From contig CACFFD010000007.1 of assembly GCA_902565595.1 (NCBI GenBank), forward strand, positions 1 through 52,475: a stretch of 52,475 nucleotides of DNA, read 5' to 3'. This stretch comes from Actinomycetota bacterium. GTDB lineage: Bacteria; Actinomycetota; Acidimicrobiia; Acidimicrobiales; UBA8592. A program made the position numbers and the translations under genes. This document shows, one piece after another, positions 1 to 8,960 of this stretch; within the stretch, counting starts at the first letter, position 1, and every line of letters starts with the position of its first letter. The notes beneath the pieces were generated by a model. That model worked only from the letters and a program-made list of their open reading frames with translations. It did no database searches and had not been told where the DNA came from.

Positions 1-1
1 T

Positions 2-787
2 GGAGCTGTTATTGATGAAGTAGAAGAACCTGATTTCACTACTGACGAAGGGGAAGAAAACGAAGAAAACATCGAGTCCCCAACTCCAACCCCTGAAAAG
101 GAAACTACGACCGGTAGCCCTGAAGGTGATACTTCAACAAACGTTTGGATACCTATCGCAGCTGCTGCTGGGGCGTTACTATTCTTAGCTTTCTCTCGCA
201 TCCTGCTACTTGCCTATTTACGTAATCGGGACCCGATCCTGTCACACATCGCGATCTCAGAATTCGCTGAAACAATAAGTGACCCATCTGAGCTATTTGA
301 GAATTCATCCATTATGGAATCACAAGAATTTGAAGTTCCGTCTAATGCAGAAATAGATTTCCTTTCAGATGACCCTGGAATCACAGACATCAAATTCACC
401 TTACGGACAGACTCTGGAGATTCACAGCTAGGAAGCTTGAAAGCCTCATACCTTAATACGCAAAATATTCCTGCCCATAATCTCGAACTTGATGCCTTAC
501 CAGATGTGATCAATATTTCTGGACTTGTATCTGAGATTATCTGGACGGTAACTGCTAGAAAACTTCTTGGAACTAAATTCTCACTTGAACTTCTAGTAGG
601 AACAGAATGGGTGGCTATCGAAGAAGTCGGAAAAGAAACTCTACAGATCGAACCATCTGTTGAGATGAACCTCCAAGCACGTCTCGTTGCAATCTCACCT
701 TTCAGAACCCGAAGAACTTCGATTAATGCGCCCGTCGGAATAATCGACTTGGAAGGCAAAGGGCAGAGCGAACCATCACCAGAATAA
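2..787 (+). CDS. C-terminal part of a single-pass membrane protein (5' end outside window)
   Basis: The frame is open from the first bases, so the start lies upstream of the window. The visible 261 residues begin with an acidic, Thr/Pro-rich stretch that reads like an extracellular stalk. One TM helix follows at about residues 49-72 of the visible part (IPIAAAAGALLFLAF core), then an arginine and a C-terminal domain of about 190 residues, probably cytoplasmic. I do not recognise that domain. The arrangement (extracellular part, one TM, beta-rich-looking cytoplasmic tail) resembles the VWA surface protein at 38141-41224, and short stretches such as LGSL and WTVTA have loose counterparts there (LGTL, WIFTA). 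That is too weak to claim homology. The gene converges on a minus-strand membrane protein 33 bp away. Confidence 0.7.
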   Translation, partial: GAVIDEVEEPDFTTDEGEENEENIESPTPTPEKETTTGSPEGDTSTNVWIPIAAAAGALLFLAFSRILLLAYLRNRDPILSHIAISEFAETISDPSELFENSSIMESQEFEVPSNAEIDFLSDDPGITDIKFTLRTDSGDSQLGSLKASYLNTQNIPAHNLELDALPDVINISGLVSEIIWTVTARKLLGTKFSLELLVGTEWVAIEEVGKETLQIEPSVEMNLQARLVAISPFRTRRTSINAPVGIIDLEGKGQSEPSPE

Positions 788-820
788 ATAAGAAACCCAA
801 CTCCTTATTCCCAAATTTCC

Positions 821-1402
821 TTAATCGGAATTACAATTCTCATTACTTTGCGGAAGTATAAGTGCCGCTTCTGATTGCGCACCTGAACTATCAGTTGCAT
901 GTGCAACAAGGTGAACATAATTTTTTACACCTTCAGGAAGAAGAAATGTTGCTTGAACTTTGCCAGAACTCACTATTTCAGTCGATGGCGATATTGAATC
1001 ACTTACGTCCACGACTCTCTCATCGATTATCACCCCGAGATCAAGACTGACCGTATGATCATCAGGGTCCTCTACAACTAATTGAACCGTTACTAAATCA
1101 GAGAATTCCGGCATTACACTCCAACAATCAAGGTCCTCTAGGTATAACTTTGGAGCTCGATTCTGAACTTCAGTAATCTCAAAAGGTAAAGTCGGCATAG
1201 GCTGAGCTTCACCGCTATCAAGCTGAGGAGTGGAAGATTCTGGCTCATCTGATGACAAACCTTCCTCTAATTGCTCCAAGGGAGTTTCTAAACGGCTGTT
1301 TTCGCCAAGAACAACAAAGGCAAACCCTACAGCAACACAAAAAACAAGTCCTATCGCTGTGAACCGTGCGATATTTCTCCTATGGAATGGTTTTTTAGGC
1401 AT
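821..1402 (-). CDS. Membrane-anchored protein of unknown function
   Basis: A 193-residue protein. I start it at MPKKPFHRRN rather than at the longer frame, because that places a basic N-terminus directly before one hydrophobic segment (about residues 15-35), giving an N-in signal anchor. It also leaves a 56-bp gap to the divergent galactokinase. After the anchor comes an acidic Glu/Ser/Pro-rich linker, then a domain of about 110 residues with alternating hydrophobic strands (VTVQLVVEDPDDHTVSLDLG) that looks like an Ig-like or Big-type beta sandwich. Two cysteines (in LDCWS and near the end in NENCNSD) could form a disulfide. No catalytic motif is visible and function is unknown. No clear Shine-Dalgarno precedes the chosen start. 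Confidence 0.6.
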   Translation of the reverse strand: MPKKPFHRRNIARFTAIGLVFCVAVGFAFVVLGENSRLETPLEQLEEGLSSDEPESSTPQLDSGEAQPMPTLPFEITEVQNRAPKLYLEDLDCWSVMPEFSDLVTVQLVVEDPDDHTVSLDLGVIIDERVVDVSDSISPSTEIVSSGKVQATFLLPEGVKNYVHLVAHATDSSGAQSEAALILPQSNENCNSD

Positions 1403-1458
1403 AATGCCATATAGTACTGCATGATTTTTATGGAACGTTCCTACGGAAAACAAAGATA

Positions 1459-2619
1459 ATGAAAGATAGCCCGCATCTAGCGAAAGACAGAGTCCGAGAA
1501 TTGTTTTTTGAGGAATACGGACACATGCCATCTGTAATTGCAAGATCCCCAGGAAGAGTAAACCTGATCGGCGAGCACACCGACTACAACGAAGGATTCG
1601 TTTTACCTATTGCACTCCCTTTTGATACTGCTATAGCCGCAAGCCCCGAAAATAGCTCCACAATAAGAGTTCTATCTGAAGGCTTTGGTGAAGCAATTTT
1701 TGACCTTAACAAGGATCCGTCTCTGTTACCACTGTGGGCGCGCTACTTACATGGAATGGGAACTTACCTCAAACAAACAAGAGGACAAATAACCGGCTGG
1801 TCGGGATACATTTCTTCAGATATACCAATCGGCGCAAACCTCTCCTCATCTGCAGCACTCGAGATCGCAGCAGGGTTAATATTCTGCGCCGTTAACAATA
1901 TTGAAGCCGATATGCAAGAACTGGCTTACGCCGGCCAATTCGTAGAAAACACTATATTAGGTCTACCCAGCGGGATTATGGACCAGATGACCTGTGCTTT
2001 CGCCAAACACGACAACGCCTTACTCATAGATTGCAAAGACCTCACCATGAGCCAAATAAAGCTTCCTGAAGGTGCTGCCATAGTCGTGATGGACACAGGT
2101 ACGAGAAGGGAACTTGTAGGTTCAGAGTTCGCCAACCGACGCCAAACATGTGAAACAATCGCCAGAGCACTAGGAGTTCCCTCTCTACGATATGCGACAC
2201 ATTCAGGACTTACCCAACTTGACTCAAGTCATGCAGCACAATCAAAACGTGCACGACATGTGATAAACGAAAACATACGAACTAGAAAAGCTGTCGAAGC
2301 TATCAAGGCCCAAAACATTAATGAACTAGGGCAATTAATGACTGAAAGCCACCAAAGTCTCCGGTACGACTACGAAGTTTCAAGTCCTGCCCTAGACGAG
2401 ATAGTAGATACTGCCCTGAAATCCCAGCACTGTTTAGGTGCCAGAATGACTGGTGGAGGTTTCGCCGGATGTGCAATTGCCTTAGTTAAGGATGACAAGG
2501 TAGACCAATTCAGCACCGAAATACATGAGAACTACCAATCATCCGCTCTCCAACCGGCAGAAAATCCAACAAAGGTATTCTCTGTTAGAGCTTCTGCCGG
2601 CGCTTCACTGCTTCATTGA
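1459..2619 (+). CDS. galK: Galactokinase
   Basis: Phosphorylates alpha-D-galactose with ATP to galactose-1-phosphate, the entry step of the Leloir pathway, in the cytosol. The 386-residue length fits the family. The galactokinase signature GRVNLIGEHTDY is at residues 32-43, the GHMP-kinase glycine/serine ATP loop (PIGANLSSSAALE) at 123-135, the catalytic-base region GIMDQ at 172-176 (Asp175), and the third GHMP motif GARMTGGGFAGC at 327-338. The start lies 12 residues before the first recognisable helix, as usual. No galT or galE homolog is in the window, so the rest of the pathway must be elsewhere. The gene ends 6 bp before a convergent ABC-transporter lipoprotein gene. Confidence 0.95.
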   Translation: MKDSPHLAKDRVRELFFEEYGHMPSVIARSPGRVNLIGEHTDYNEGFVLPIALPFDTAIAASPENSSTIRVLSEGFGEAIFDLNKDPSLLPLWARYLHGMGTYLKQTRGQITGWSGYISSDIPIGANLSSSAALEIAAGLIFCAVNNIEADMQELAYAGQFVENTILGLPSGIMDQMTCAFAKHDNALLIDCKDLTMSQIKLPEGAAIVVMDTGTRRELVGSEFANRRQTCETIARALGVPSLRYATHSGLTQLDSSHAAQSKRARHVINENIRTRKAVEAIKAQNINELGQLMTESHQSLRYDYEVSSPALDEIVDTALKSQHCLGARMTGGGFAGCAIALVKDDKVDQFSTEIHENYQSSALQPAENPTKVFSVRASAGASLLH

Positions 2620-2625
2620 TGCCTC

Positions 2626-4053
2626 TTACTTCAATAGGTCTAGTCCGTTGACGAACCCTTCCGGTCCAATAACAGCAGGAGCAAGAGATGTGCCTGAACT
2701 GTCTCCAATTTCAAGGAACAATGCTGAGCCTTGACATAGTGATTGAAGTCCAATGTCTGCATAGACACATGCCCAACCGAAAGATCCGACTCTTCCTCGA
2801 GTCTGACCGTCATCCATAGTAGCGATAATGGTACCAGCAGAAAGATTCTCGTATCCTATCTCAGAGTAAAGGTCATAAATATCTAGCATCGTTGCCCAAC
2901 CAAGGCCCGTGAAAGAGGCATCTGGGGCTTCGGGAGAGTACTTCTCTAGCAACCCATCCGTTCGATCGAATTCATCCCAGACTTCTTGGGGAGCCCACAC
3001 TTCTCGTTCTGTGTAGCCTCCTTTGTGAATATAACTTCCGACCATCAATTCACCTACTTCCGCGTAGATATCTTCTGTATCGCATGTTGCGCTATAGAAC
3101 ATTTTTTCAGCGGGAATTCCAAGTTGATTAGCTGCTCTAATAACAGGCACACATTCATTTCCTGCAGCTAGAAGCATCACCAGATCAGCGTCTGATGCTT
3201 CCGCTTGGCTTACTGGGGGGATAGCGTCGGTTAGTGGAATCGGGACATCAATGGATTCATATTCAATTCCGTACTGGTCGAAAATAGGCGCTAATCCTGA
3301 ATCGAGTGCTGCAGTAGCGGCAGGATTCTGGTTTACGAGGACTGCAACTTTCTTCGCTCCTAGGTCTTCGGCGACAAAGCGTGCCGCAGCGGAATACACT
3401 TGCACGCTACCACCGTTGAAGTATCGAGCGTTTGGCTGATTGTAATCAGAAGCAAATAGCGGTAAGCCACCGATGACAGGGGTTTCTCCCATGGTTCCGT
3501 AGAAGTCAAATGCGAATGTCCATATGTTGACCCCGTTTATAACTGAAACGAGGTCACTTGTTGCGAGATCCTGGGCGCATTCTTGAGCTTTGGGAATGCT
3601 GTTCTGCAAGCAGGTGACGAGTTCAATTGGGTGGCCGTCTATCCCACCGAGCTCTGCATTGATATAACCGACGGCCCCTTCTAAGCCTAATCTAATTTCT
3701 GGGAACGAACCTACTGGGTCATTTTCTTGGTTCAGTAGACCTATCCGGACTGGGGGAAGTGATTCATCAGCCGCGACTGGCTCAGCAACTTCCTCTTCAA
3801 CAGCGGTTTCTTCCGGCTCCTCCTCATCAGCAGCGGTTTCTTCCGGCTCCTCCTCATCAACAGTCGTTTCTTCCGGCTCTTCCTCATCAACAGTCGTTTC
3901 TTCCGATTCACTCGAAGAGTTATCCGAAGTGCTCTGTTGTTCTGACGCTGATGTTGATGTTGATGTTTGAGATCCATCCTCACTGTCACTATCACCACAT
4001 GCACTGAGAAGCAGCGCGAGTAAAGTGAAGATTCCTATAAGAATTTTTTTCAT
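2626..4053 (-). CDS. Branched-chain amino-acid-type ABC transporter substrate-binding lipoprotein
   Basis: Extracytoplasmic ligand-binding lipoprotein of the LivJ/periplasmic-binding class I fold. I start it at MKKILIGIF because a purine-rich AGGGGGGGAA sits just upstream and this start places a lipobox (LSAC, Cys19) at the end of a clean signal peptide. Longer forms would bury the signal. After the lipid-anchored cysteine comes a very acidic linker with about four EEPEETxVDE decapeptides, then the binding domain from PVRIGLLNQENDPVG to the end, with typical elements such as IELVTCLQNS and an internal KVAVLVNQNP strand. It lies 25 bp downstream of the fused permease, so the two form an operon. 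The ligand cannot be told from sequence; this family also binds amides, short peptides and aromatics. Confidence 0.9.
   Translation of the reverse strand: MKKILIGIFTLLALLLSACGDSDSEDGSQTSTSTSASEQQSTSDNSSSESEETTVDEEEPEETTVDEEEPEETAADEEEPEETAVEEEVAEPVAADESLPPVRIGLLNQENDPVGSFPEIRLGLEGAVGYINAELGGIDGHPIELVTCLQNSIPKAQECAQDLATSDLVSVINGVNIWTFAFDFYGTMGETPVIGGLPLFASDYNQPNARYFNGGSVQVYSAAARFVAEDLGAKKVAVLVNQNPAATAALDSGLAPIFDQYGIEYESIDVPIPLTDAIPPVSQAEASDADLVMLLAAGNECVPVIRAANQLGIPAEKMFYSATCDTEDIYAEVGELMVGSYIHKGGYTEREVWAPQEVWDEFDRTDGLLEKYSPEAPDASFTGLGWATMLDIYDLYSEIGYENLSAGTIIATMDDGQTRGRVGSFGWACVYADIGLQSLCQGSALFLEIGDSSGTSLAPAVIGPEGFVNGLDLLK
3801..3910 (-). repeat. 30-bp tandem repeat encoding an acidic linker
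   Basis: About 3.7 copies of a 30-bp unit (3801-3830, 3831-3860, 3861-3890 and a partial copy to 3910) lie in frame in the lipoprotein gene. They encode EEPEETxVDE decapeptides between the lipid-anchored cysteine and the binding domain. Copies differ at a few positions (cagcgg versus cagtcg). The repeat probably acts only as a flexible spacer, and its copy number may vary between strains. Confidence 0.85.
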
Positions 4054-4078
4054 TTCCCCCCCTAAGGTTTCTTGAAGC

Positions 4079-6076
4079 TTACTTCGTGTTTCTTTCCAAT
4101 GTCTTAAAATTCGCTTTTCTATGTCGGTCTCGGGCAATTTTCCCGGCTATTCCATCTGTATTTAGAATTGCTGTAAGTATTAATCCTACGCCACCTACTA
4201 AGTTGGCATACGTTGAAAGACTATCTCCTGAAAATGATTTAGCTATTAGACCTATCATCAGGCCCCCGGGTGCTAGAACGCCGGCTACAAGTGCCCCACT
4301 GACCGAACCGATACCCCCAAGGTAGGCAAACGCAAGAAGAGCTAAACTTTCAAAAACGCTAAAGGAGGTTCCACTAATTTGTCCTCTGAGGTATGCAAGC
4401 ATGGCACCCCCGAGGCCTGCCAAGAAGGAGGAGAATGCGAAGGCTTGAAGTTTCGTAAGTGCCCCATTTACTCCGCATGCTGCAGCTGCTCGCTCGTTTG
4501 CTCGAACGGAGAGAAATTGGCGTCCTGTTGTTGTTCTTCGAATATTCACTACAAGGAGACAGCAAAGTAGGGTGACAAAAAGAAGCATCAGTCCGTACTC
4601 CCACCTATTGAAGTCGGATCCAATGTTTGCTGCCAGATTTATTCCGAAGATGTCTGGAGGTTCGATAGGGAGAGCCCCAGTTTGGCCGACGAACCACCGG
4701 TTGTTAAACAAGAGGGTCCCAATTGCAACTCCTAAGGCCATTGTCACCGCTGCTAGTTGAAGCCCACGTATGCGGAGCGCAGGTATGCCAACCAGCAATC
4801 CTAGTAGTACTGCTCCGAGGGCCCCAAGAATAACTGGTATCGGGAATGGGATACCGGTCTCTAGTCCTACTTTCCCTAAGATAAATCCGGATACTCCTGC
4901 AAATACTGCTTGCGCTAGAGAAACTTGGCCTACGTATCCGGTTAAGACGACGATTGATAGAACGATGATAACTGAAGTCATTGATAGGTAGAGACTTAGA
5001 CGCAGGGCTCTTCCAAAGAAAAGGACGCCTAGGACAGTGGCAGTTGTGAGGATTATGGAACCTGGCAGAATATTTCTGGGGGCGGGAGCGAAAGCTAGGC
5101 GTGATGTCATGTGACTAGCTCGACTGGGCAACCGGTCACCTCGGAAAAATAGTATTACGATGATGAGAAAGAAAGGTAGAACATCTCGCATTCCGTTCCC
5201 GGCGAAATCTGGCCACCATGATTTCATTTGGAGGAGTGAGAGTTCAGATCGGAACATTCCTAGTGCCAGACAAGTTGCTGCTGTGACACCGAAGGAGCGT
5301 AATGATCCGACAAGGGCTCCAGCGAGTGCAGGTACAACCAGCAAAGTGTAATTTACGGTGTTTACGCCATTTGATAAGGAAGCTGCCAGAATTCCAAAGA
5401 CTGCTGCGACCATAGAAGCTAGCATCCAGTTTCCGGCTGCAAGCATGTCGGGAGAAAATCCGATGAGAGTGGCCCCCTTCTCCTCTTCAGAGGCTGCTCG
5501 TGTTGCAATGCCAAAGAGTGTAAAGCGGTAGATAGCAGCAAGAAAGAGCGCAGAGATGACCACTATGGCAGCGAGCCATAAGCGATCTTCGGGAATCCGA
5601 GTTCCGAAAATATTTACCATATCAGTCGGGAGGATGGCACGAACTGTTTCATTTTGGGTACCGAATCGAAGAAGAACCACCGATTGGAGTACAATAAAAA
5701 CACCTACCGTTGCGACGATTTTTGCAAGAAGTGGAGCTCCTCGTAAAGGTCGAAAAACTAGTAGGTGGACGAGAAGCCCTACTATCGCTGCAACGCCAAG
5801 GGCAATAAGAAATGCTGGCCAGAATGCTGTCAAGTCGCCACTAGCCGGTGTTCCAAGCAGATTAACTCGGTCCGTGCCAGAGATTGAGATCGGGAAAACA
5901 AGGTCCCCAGTGTCTCGAAGCTCGTCATAAATATAAGTTGAGTACATCATCATGGCACCATGAGCAAAGTTCACCACTCCAGATCCTTGGTATGCCAAAA
6001 CTAGGCCTAAAGCTACACCTGCTATTACGGCCCCATCGCCTAAGCCTGTAAGTAAAGTCTGGATGTAAATATCCAT
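4079..6076 (-). CDS. Fused LivH-LivM-type ABC transporter permease
   Basis: One 665-residue polypeptide holding both membrane subunits of a branched-chain-amino-acid-type importer. Residues about 1-310 match LivH (GSGVVNFAHGAMMM near the N-terminus; the cytoplasmic loop RAASEEEKGATLIG). Residues about 340-650 match LivM (GYVGQVSLAQAVFAGVSGF; EAA-type loop NERAAAACGVNGALTKLQAF; SGALVAG). Some 17-18 hydrophobic segments are visible. Fused permeases of this kind occur in actinobacteria. The binding lipoprotein follows 25 bp downstream. The partner ATPases (LivG/LivF type) are absent on both sides: upstream is a divergent carotenoid oxygenase. They must be encoded elsewhere or shared with another transporter. 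Confidence 0.93.
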   Translation of the reverse strand: MDIYIQTLLTGLGDGAVIAGVALGLVLAYQGSGVVNFAHGAMMMYSTYIYDELRDTGDLVFPISISGTDRVNLLGTPASGDLTAFWPAFLIALGVAAIVGLLVHLLVFRPLRGAPLLAKIVATVGVFIVLQSVVLLRFGTQNETVRAILPTDMVNIFGTRIPEDRLWLAAIVVISALFLAAIYRFTLFGIATRAASEEEKGATLIGFSPDMLAAGNWMLASMVAAVFGILAASLSNGVNTVNYTLLVVPALAGALVGSLRSFGVTAATCLALGMFRSELSLLQMKSWWPDFAGNGMRDVLPFFLIIVILFFRGDRLPSRASHMTSRLAFAPAPRNILPGSIILTTATVLGVLFFGRALRLSLYLSMTSVIIVLSIVVLTGYVGQVSLAQAVFAGVSGFILGKVGLETGIPFPIPVILGALGAVLLGLLVGIPALRIRGLQLAAVTMALGVAIGTLLFNNRWFVGQTGALPIEPPDIFGINLAANIGSDFNRWEYGLMLLFVTLLCCLLVVNIRRTTTGRQFLSVRANERAAAACGVNGALTKLQAFAFSSFLAGLGGAMLAYLRGQISGTSFSVFESLALLAFAYLGGIGSVSGALVAGVLAPGGLMIGLIAKSFSGDSLSTYANLVGGVGLILTAILNTDGIAGKIARDRHRKANFKTLERNTK

Positions 6077-6093
6077 GCTAGGATTCCCCCATG

Positions 6094-6114
6094 ATCAGAC
6101 TTTATTCGTCTGAT
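6094..6114. promoter_or_regulatory. Perfect 7-bp dyad upstream of the transporter operon
   Basis: ATCAGAC, a 7-base spacer, then GTCTGAT: perfect inverted arms, 21 bp overall, 18 bp upstream of the permease start and within the 133-bp divergent gap shared with the carotenoid oxygenase. The size and symmetry fit a dimeric repressor operator (GntR or TetR size class). As RNA it could also be a small hairpin. No regulator gene lies next to it, and I found no convincing -35/-10 pair around it. Confidence 0.35.
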
Positions 6115-6209
6115 TGTTTTAAATCACAACGTGCGTAGTTTTAGGATTTGTGACACAGTATCAGGTAATAGAGTTTCAAACATAAAAACTTAACGACTCG
6201 GGGGGAAGA

Positions 6210-7592
6210 ATGACCGCAGTAGAAGAAGAAACGAGCGAAGAGACACCATGGCACCTGTCTGGAAATAATGCTCCGGTATTTGATGAAGTTACAGTTACAG
6301 AGCTTGACGTAAACGGTTCAATACCTTCTGAGCTAAAGGGTCGGTACTTCCGTAATGGTGCAAACCCACAGACAGGTACGTCACCACATTGGTTTGTGGG
6401 TGATGGCATGATTCATGGCATTGAAATCAGCGAAGGGAAGGCTAACTGGTATCGAAACCGTTATGTTCGTACCCCGATGTATGCAAACCCTGATACGGAC
6501 AGGATGGAACTCTACCTTGATATGGAAAAGGGTGGGTTCGACTACAACGTTTCCGTTGCTAATACGTCCGTTATCGGGCATGGCGGGAAAATACTTGCAC
6601 TGGAGGAAGGCTCTTTCCCATATGAACTCTCGTCACAAGTTGAAACCATCGGACCCCATGACTTTGATGGGAAGTTAATGACTGCTATGACAGCGCATCC
6701 GAAGATTTGTGGTGAAACTGGTGAGCTTTTGATGTTCGGATACAGTTCTCTGCCCCCCTATCTTGTGTACCACCGTGTGAATGCCGAAGGGGAACTTGTT
6801 CAAAGTGAAGAGATCACAGTTAAGGGACCGACAATGATGCATGACTTTACAGTTACAAGAAACCATTCAATCTTTATGGATCTCCCTGCGATTTTCGATA
6901 TGGAAGTAGCTATGCAGGGGGGAATGCCAATTCGTTGGAGTGACGACTACCCCTCTCGCTTTGGAATTATGCCAAGAGAAGGTTCTGACAGCGATGTGAA
7001 ATGGTTCGATGTCGACCCATGTTATGTCTTCCATACCCTTAATTCTTATGAGGATGGTGATGAAGTCGTAGTTAATGGTTGCCGCCTAAGAGAAATCTGG
7101 CGGGAGAATTCAGACATTGGTGTTACAGATGACCCTGATCCAGCTGACGCTCCCATGATGTGGGAATGGCGCTTTAATTTAGCTACTGGAGTGGTATCTG
7201 AGAAGCAAATCGATGATCGGGGTAGCGAATTTCCTAAGGTCCCTGATCACCTTGTCGGGCTTACGAATAGATACGGCTATACCGTCACAATGGGTCCTGT
7301 GTCTGATGGAGCTGGCGGATCAATCTTTAAGTATGACCTTGTCGATGGAGGAGCCCGAACAGAGCACATTTTTCCTGCCGGGCACTTTCCCGGTGAACCG
7401 TCATTTGTTCCTGCAGAAGGCGCCAGTAACGAAGACGATGGCTACTTAATGACTTATGTATATGCTGGTGATACAAATACGTCGTATCTGGTTCTTCTCG
7501 ATGCCAGCAATGTTGCAGCAGACCCTGTCGCTGAGATCCATCTTCCTCGTCGCGTTCCAACAGGTTTTCACGGTAGTTGGATCGCAGATTGA
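6210..7592 (+). CDS. Carotenoid oxygenase family protein (RPE65/CCD/lignostilbene dioxygenase type)
   Basis: Non-heme Fe(II) enzyme that oxidatively cleaves a C=C bond in carotenoids, apocarotenoids or stilbene-like lignin compounds. The 460-residue length is normal. The four iron-binding histidines of the seven-bladed propeller are all present: His163 (TAHPK), His211 (MMHDF), His275 (VFHTL) and His454 (FHGSW). The family N-terminal motif FRNGANPQ is at about 47-54. A strong GGGGGGAAG Shine-Dalgarno lies 2-3 bases before the ATG. There is no signal peptide, so it is cytosolic. It is divergent from the transporter operon and convergent with the Rieske gene, with no carotenoid biosynthesis genes nearby. 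The catabolic surroundings favour breakdown of an aromatic or apocarotenoid substrate, but the substrate is not predictable. Confidence 0.93.
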   Translation: MTAVEEETSEETPWHLSGNNAPVFDEVTVTELDVNGSIPSELKGRYFRNGANPQTGTSPHWFVGDGMIHGIEISEGKANWYRNRYVRTPMYANPDTDRMELYLDMEKGGFDYNVSVANTSVIGHGGKILALEEGSFPYELSSQVETIGPHDFDGKLMTAMTAHPKICGETGELLMFGYSSLPPYLVYHRVNAEGELVQSEEITVKGPTMMHDFTVTRNHSIFMDLPAIFDMEVAMQGGMPIRWSDDYPSRFGIMPREGSDSDVKWFDVDPCYVFHTLNSYEDGDEVVVNGCRLREIWRENSDIGVTDDPDPADAPMMWEWRFNLATGVVSEKQIDDRGSEFPKVPDHLVGLTNRYGYTVTMGPVSDGAGGSIFKYDLVDGGARTEHIFPAGHFPGEPSFVPAEGASNEDDGYLMTYVYAGDTNTSYLVLLDASNVAADPVAEIHLPRRVPTGFHGSWIAD

Positions 7593-7613
7593 CCACTGAC
7601 CCAAATCAGGTTG

Positions 7614-8960
7614 TTAATTCGCAATAAATCTCTCTGCCATCGAATGCCAGTGCCGGATTTTTAGTTCCTGATATTTCGTTAAAGTCAGGCCATCAGCTTT
7701 AAATGTCTCAAGTCCCTTTTGAACTTTAGGAAGGTTAAAGCTGTCCTGTTGGAAAACTCTGGCAAGGTTACCGATAACTGGAATTAACTCTGTCCATTCT
7801 TGATCTATCCCAAGTTCGATATAGTCGGCCGGAGGTGGACGATCATCCCCCTCGAAGTCTTCGGTATAGATACATTCCATCAGACACTCATCGACTTTCG
7901 TTCCAACAGGTCTGAATCTGTAGTTGATTCGGTTAAATGCACCCCATGGGTGAAAGTTCGGGAAGAGTGTGAAGTACATGCTGTCATTTACCTCAGCATC
8001 ACAATATTCATCGACATCAGGGACAGCTGGCCGGAGTCGATCTCTTGCTACTTTGGCTGCAAACGCTCGAGCTGTCATTCCATCTGGAACATTTGCCATC
8101 GCGTCTTCGTCCAGGCGCTTATCAGTGATTGCATCGAAGATTTCTTGCTCTGAAGGGCTCCACTGTAGATGAGGGCTTGGAGTGGCGTTTGGGGTGATGG
8201 CCCTTGAGAAATTCCCGAATACGTCATATTGGCTATTGCAGTCACCTGTACCGGTGAGTATCTGAGGGTGAGTAGCGATGACATGGAATGCTTCCATAAA
8301 GGCTTCTTGGGCTACTTTCCAGTTGACGGGGTAACGTTTTGCAACGTGCGCTGATACGAATTTTTTGTGTGGGGCCCACTTTTCAAAGTGCTTGGGGAGG
8401 TCGCCGATATATTCGTAGAAATCTTCGCAATGCGGGTCCATGTTTATGAAGACCCAGCCTTCCCATGACGCTACTTTAACTTCAGGTAGTGAAAAGTTCT
8501 CCGGTTCGACCTGCGGGAAGTCCCAAGCTGTAGTCAGATTTTCTAGTGTTCCATCAAGATGCCAAGCAAGGGCATGGAATGGGCAACGGATTACATCTCC
8601 AGCGTGGCCGCTGCATTCGCGTAGTTGCCGCCCCCTATGGAGACATGCATTGTAGAACGCCTTTATTTCATTGGGGGCCGAGCGTACAACAAGAATGGAA
8701 GTACCGACAATGTCGTACACGTAGGTGTCTCCGACATTGGGAATATGTTCTTCTCTACAGACCATCTGCCACGCTTTTTTCCAGATCTTTTCGACTTCGA
8801 GGTCGAAAAATTCCTGTGACGTGTATCGGTCGGTAGGGATATTGATTGTTCCAAAGTCTTCATCGCTTGTTAATCTCAAGGTCGGATTTACCTCATGCGT
8901 ATCGAGATCAAGAAGTTCCTGATATGAGAGATCTTGAGATTTTGATTCAGCGATAGTCAT
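7614..8960 (-). CDS. Rieske non-heme iron oxygenase, alpha (catalytic) subunit type
   Basis: Ring-hydroxylating or demethylating oxygenase that takes electrons through a Rieske [2Fe-2S] cluster to a mononuclear iron. The cluster ligands are Cys106-x-His108 (NACLHRGR) and Cys126-x2-His129 (RCPFHALAWHLDG). Two of the mononuclear iron ligands are His226 and His231 in EAFHVIATHP. The third, a carboxylate, should lie in the C-terminal half. The 448-residue length fits alpha subunits. A strong GAGGAGG Shine-Dalgarno lies inside the end of the preceding 75-residue gene, which overlaps it by 4 bp (ATGA). An SDR gene lies upstream in the same direction. No beta subunit, reductase or ferredoxin is nearby. 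It probably acts in aromatic, terpenoid or steroid breakdown; substrate unknown. Confidence 0.92.
   Translation of the reverse strand: MTIAESKSQDLSYQELLDLDTHEVNPTLRLTSDEDFGTINIPTDRYTSQEFFDLEVEKIWKKAWQMVCREEHIPNVGDTYVYDIVGTSILVVRSAPNEIKAFYNACLHRGRQLRECSGHAGDVIRCPFHALAWHLDGTLENLTTAWDFPQVEPENFSLPEVKVASWEGWVFINMDPHCEDFYEYIGDLPKHFEKWAPHKKFVSAHVAKRYPVNWKVAQEAFMEAFHVIATHPQILTGTGDCNSQYDVFGNFSRAITPNATPSPHLQWSPSEQEIFDAITDKRLDEDAMANVPDGMTARAFAAKVARDRLRPAVPDVDEYCDAEVNDSMYFTLFPNFHPWGAFNRINYRFRPVGTKVDECLMECIYTEDFEGDDRPPPADYIELGIDQEWTELIPVIGNLARVFQQDSFNLPKVQKGLETFKADGLTLTKYQELKIRHWHSMAERFIAN

Noticed and set aside
214-759. 181-residue minus-strand frame
   Set aside because: Antisense to the open membrane-protein tail, which shows a proper TM helix and domain pattern.
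3759-4007. Plus-strand frame with PAPPHQQ repeats
   Set aside because: Shadow of the acidic repeat linker of the binding lipoprotein.
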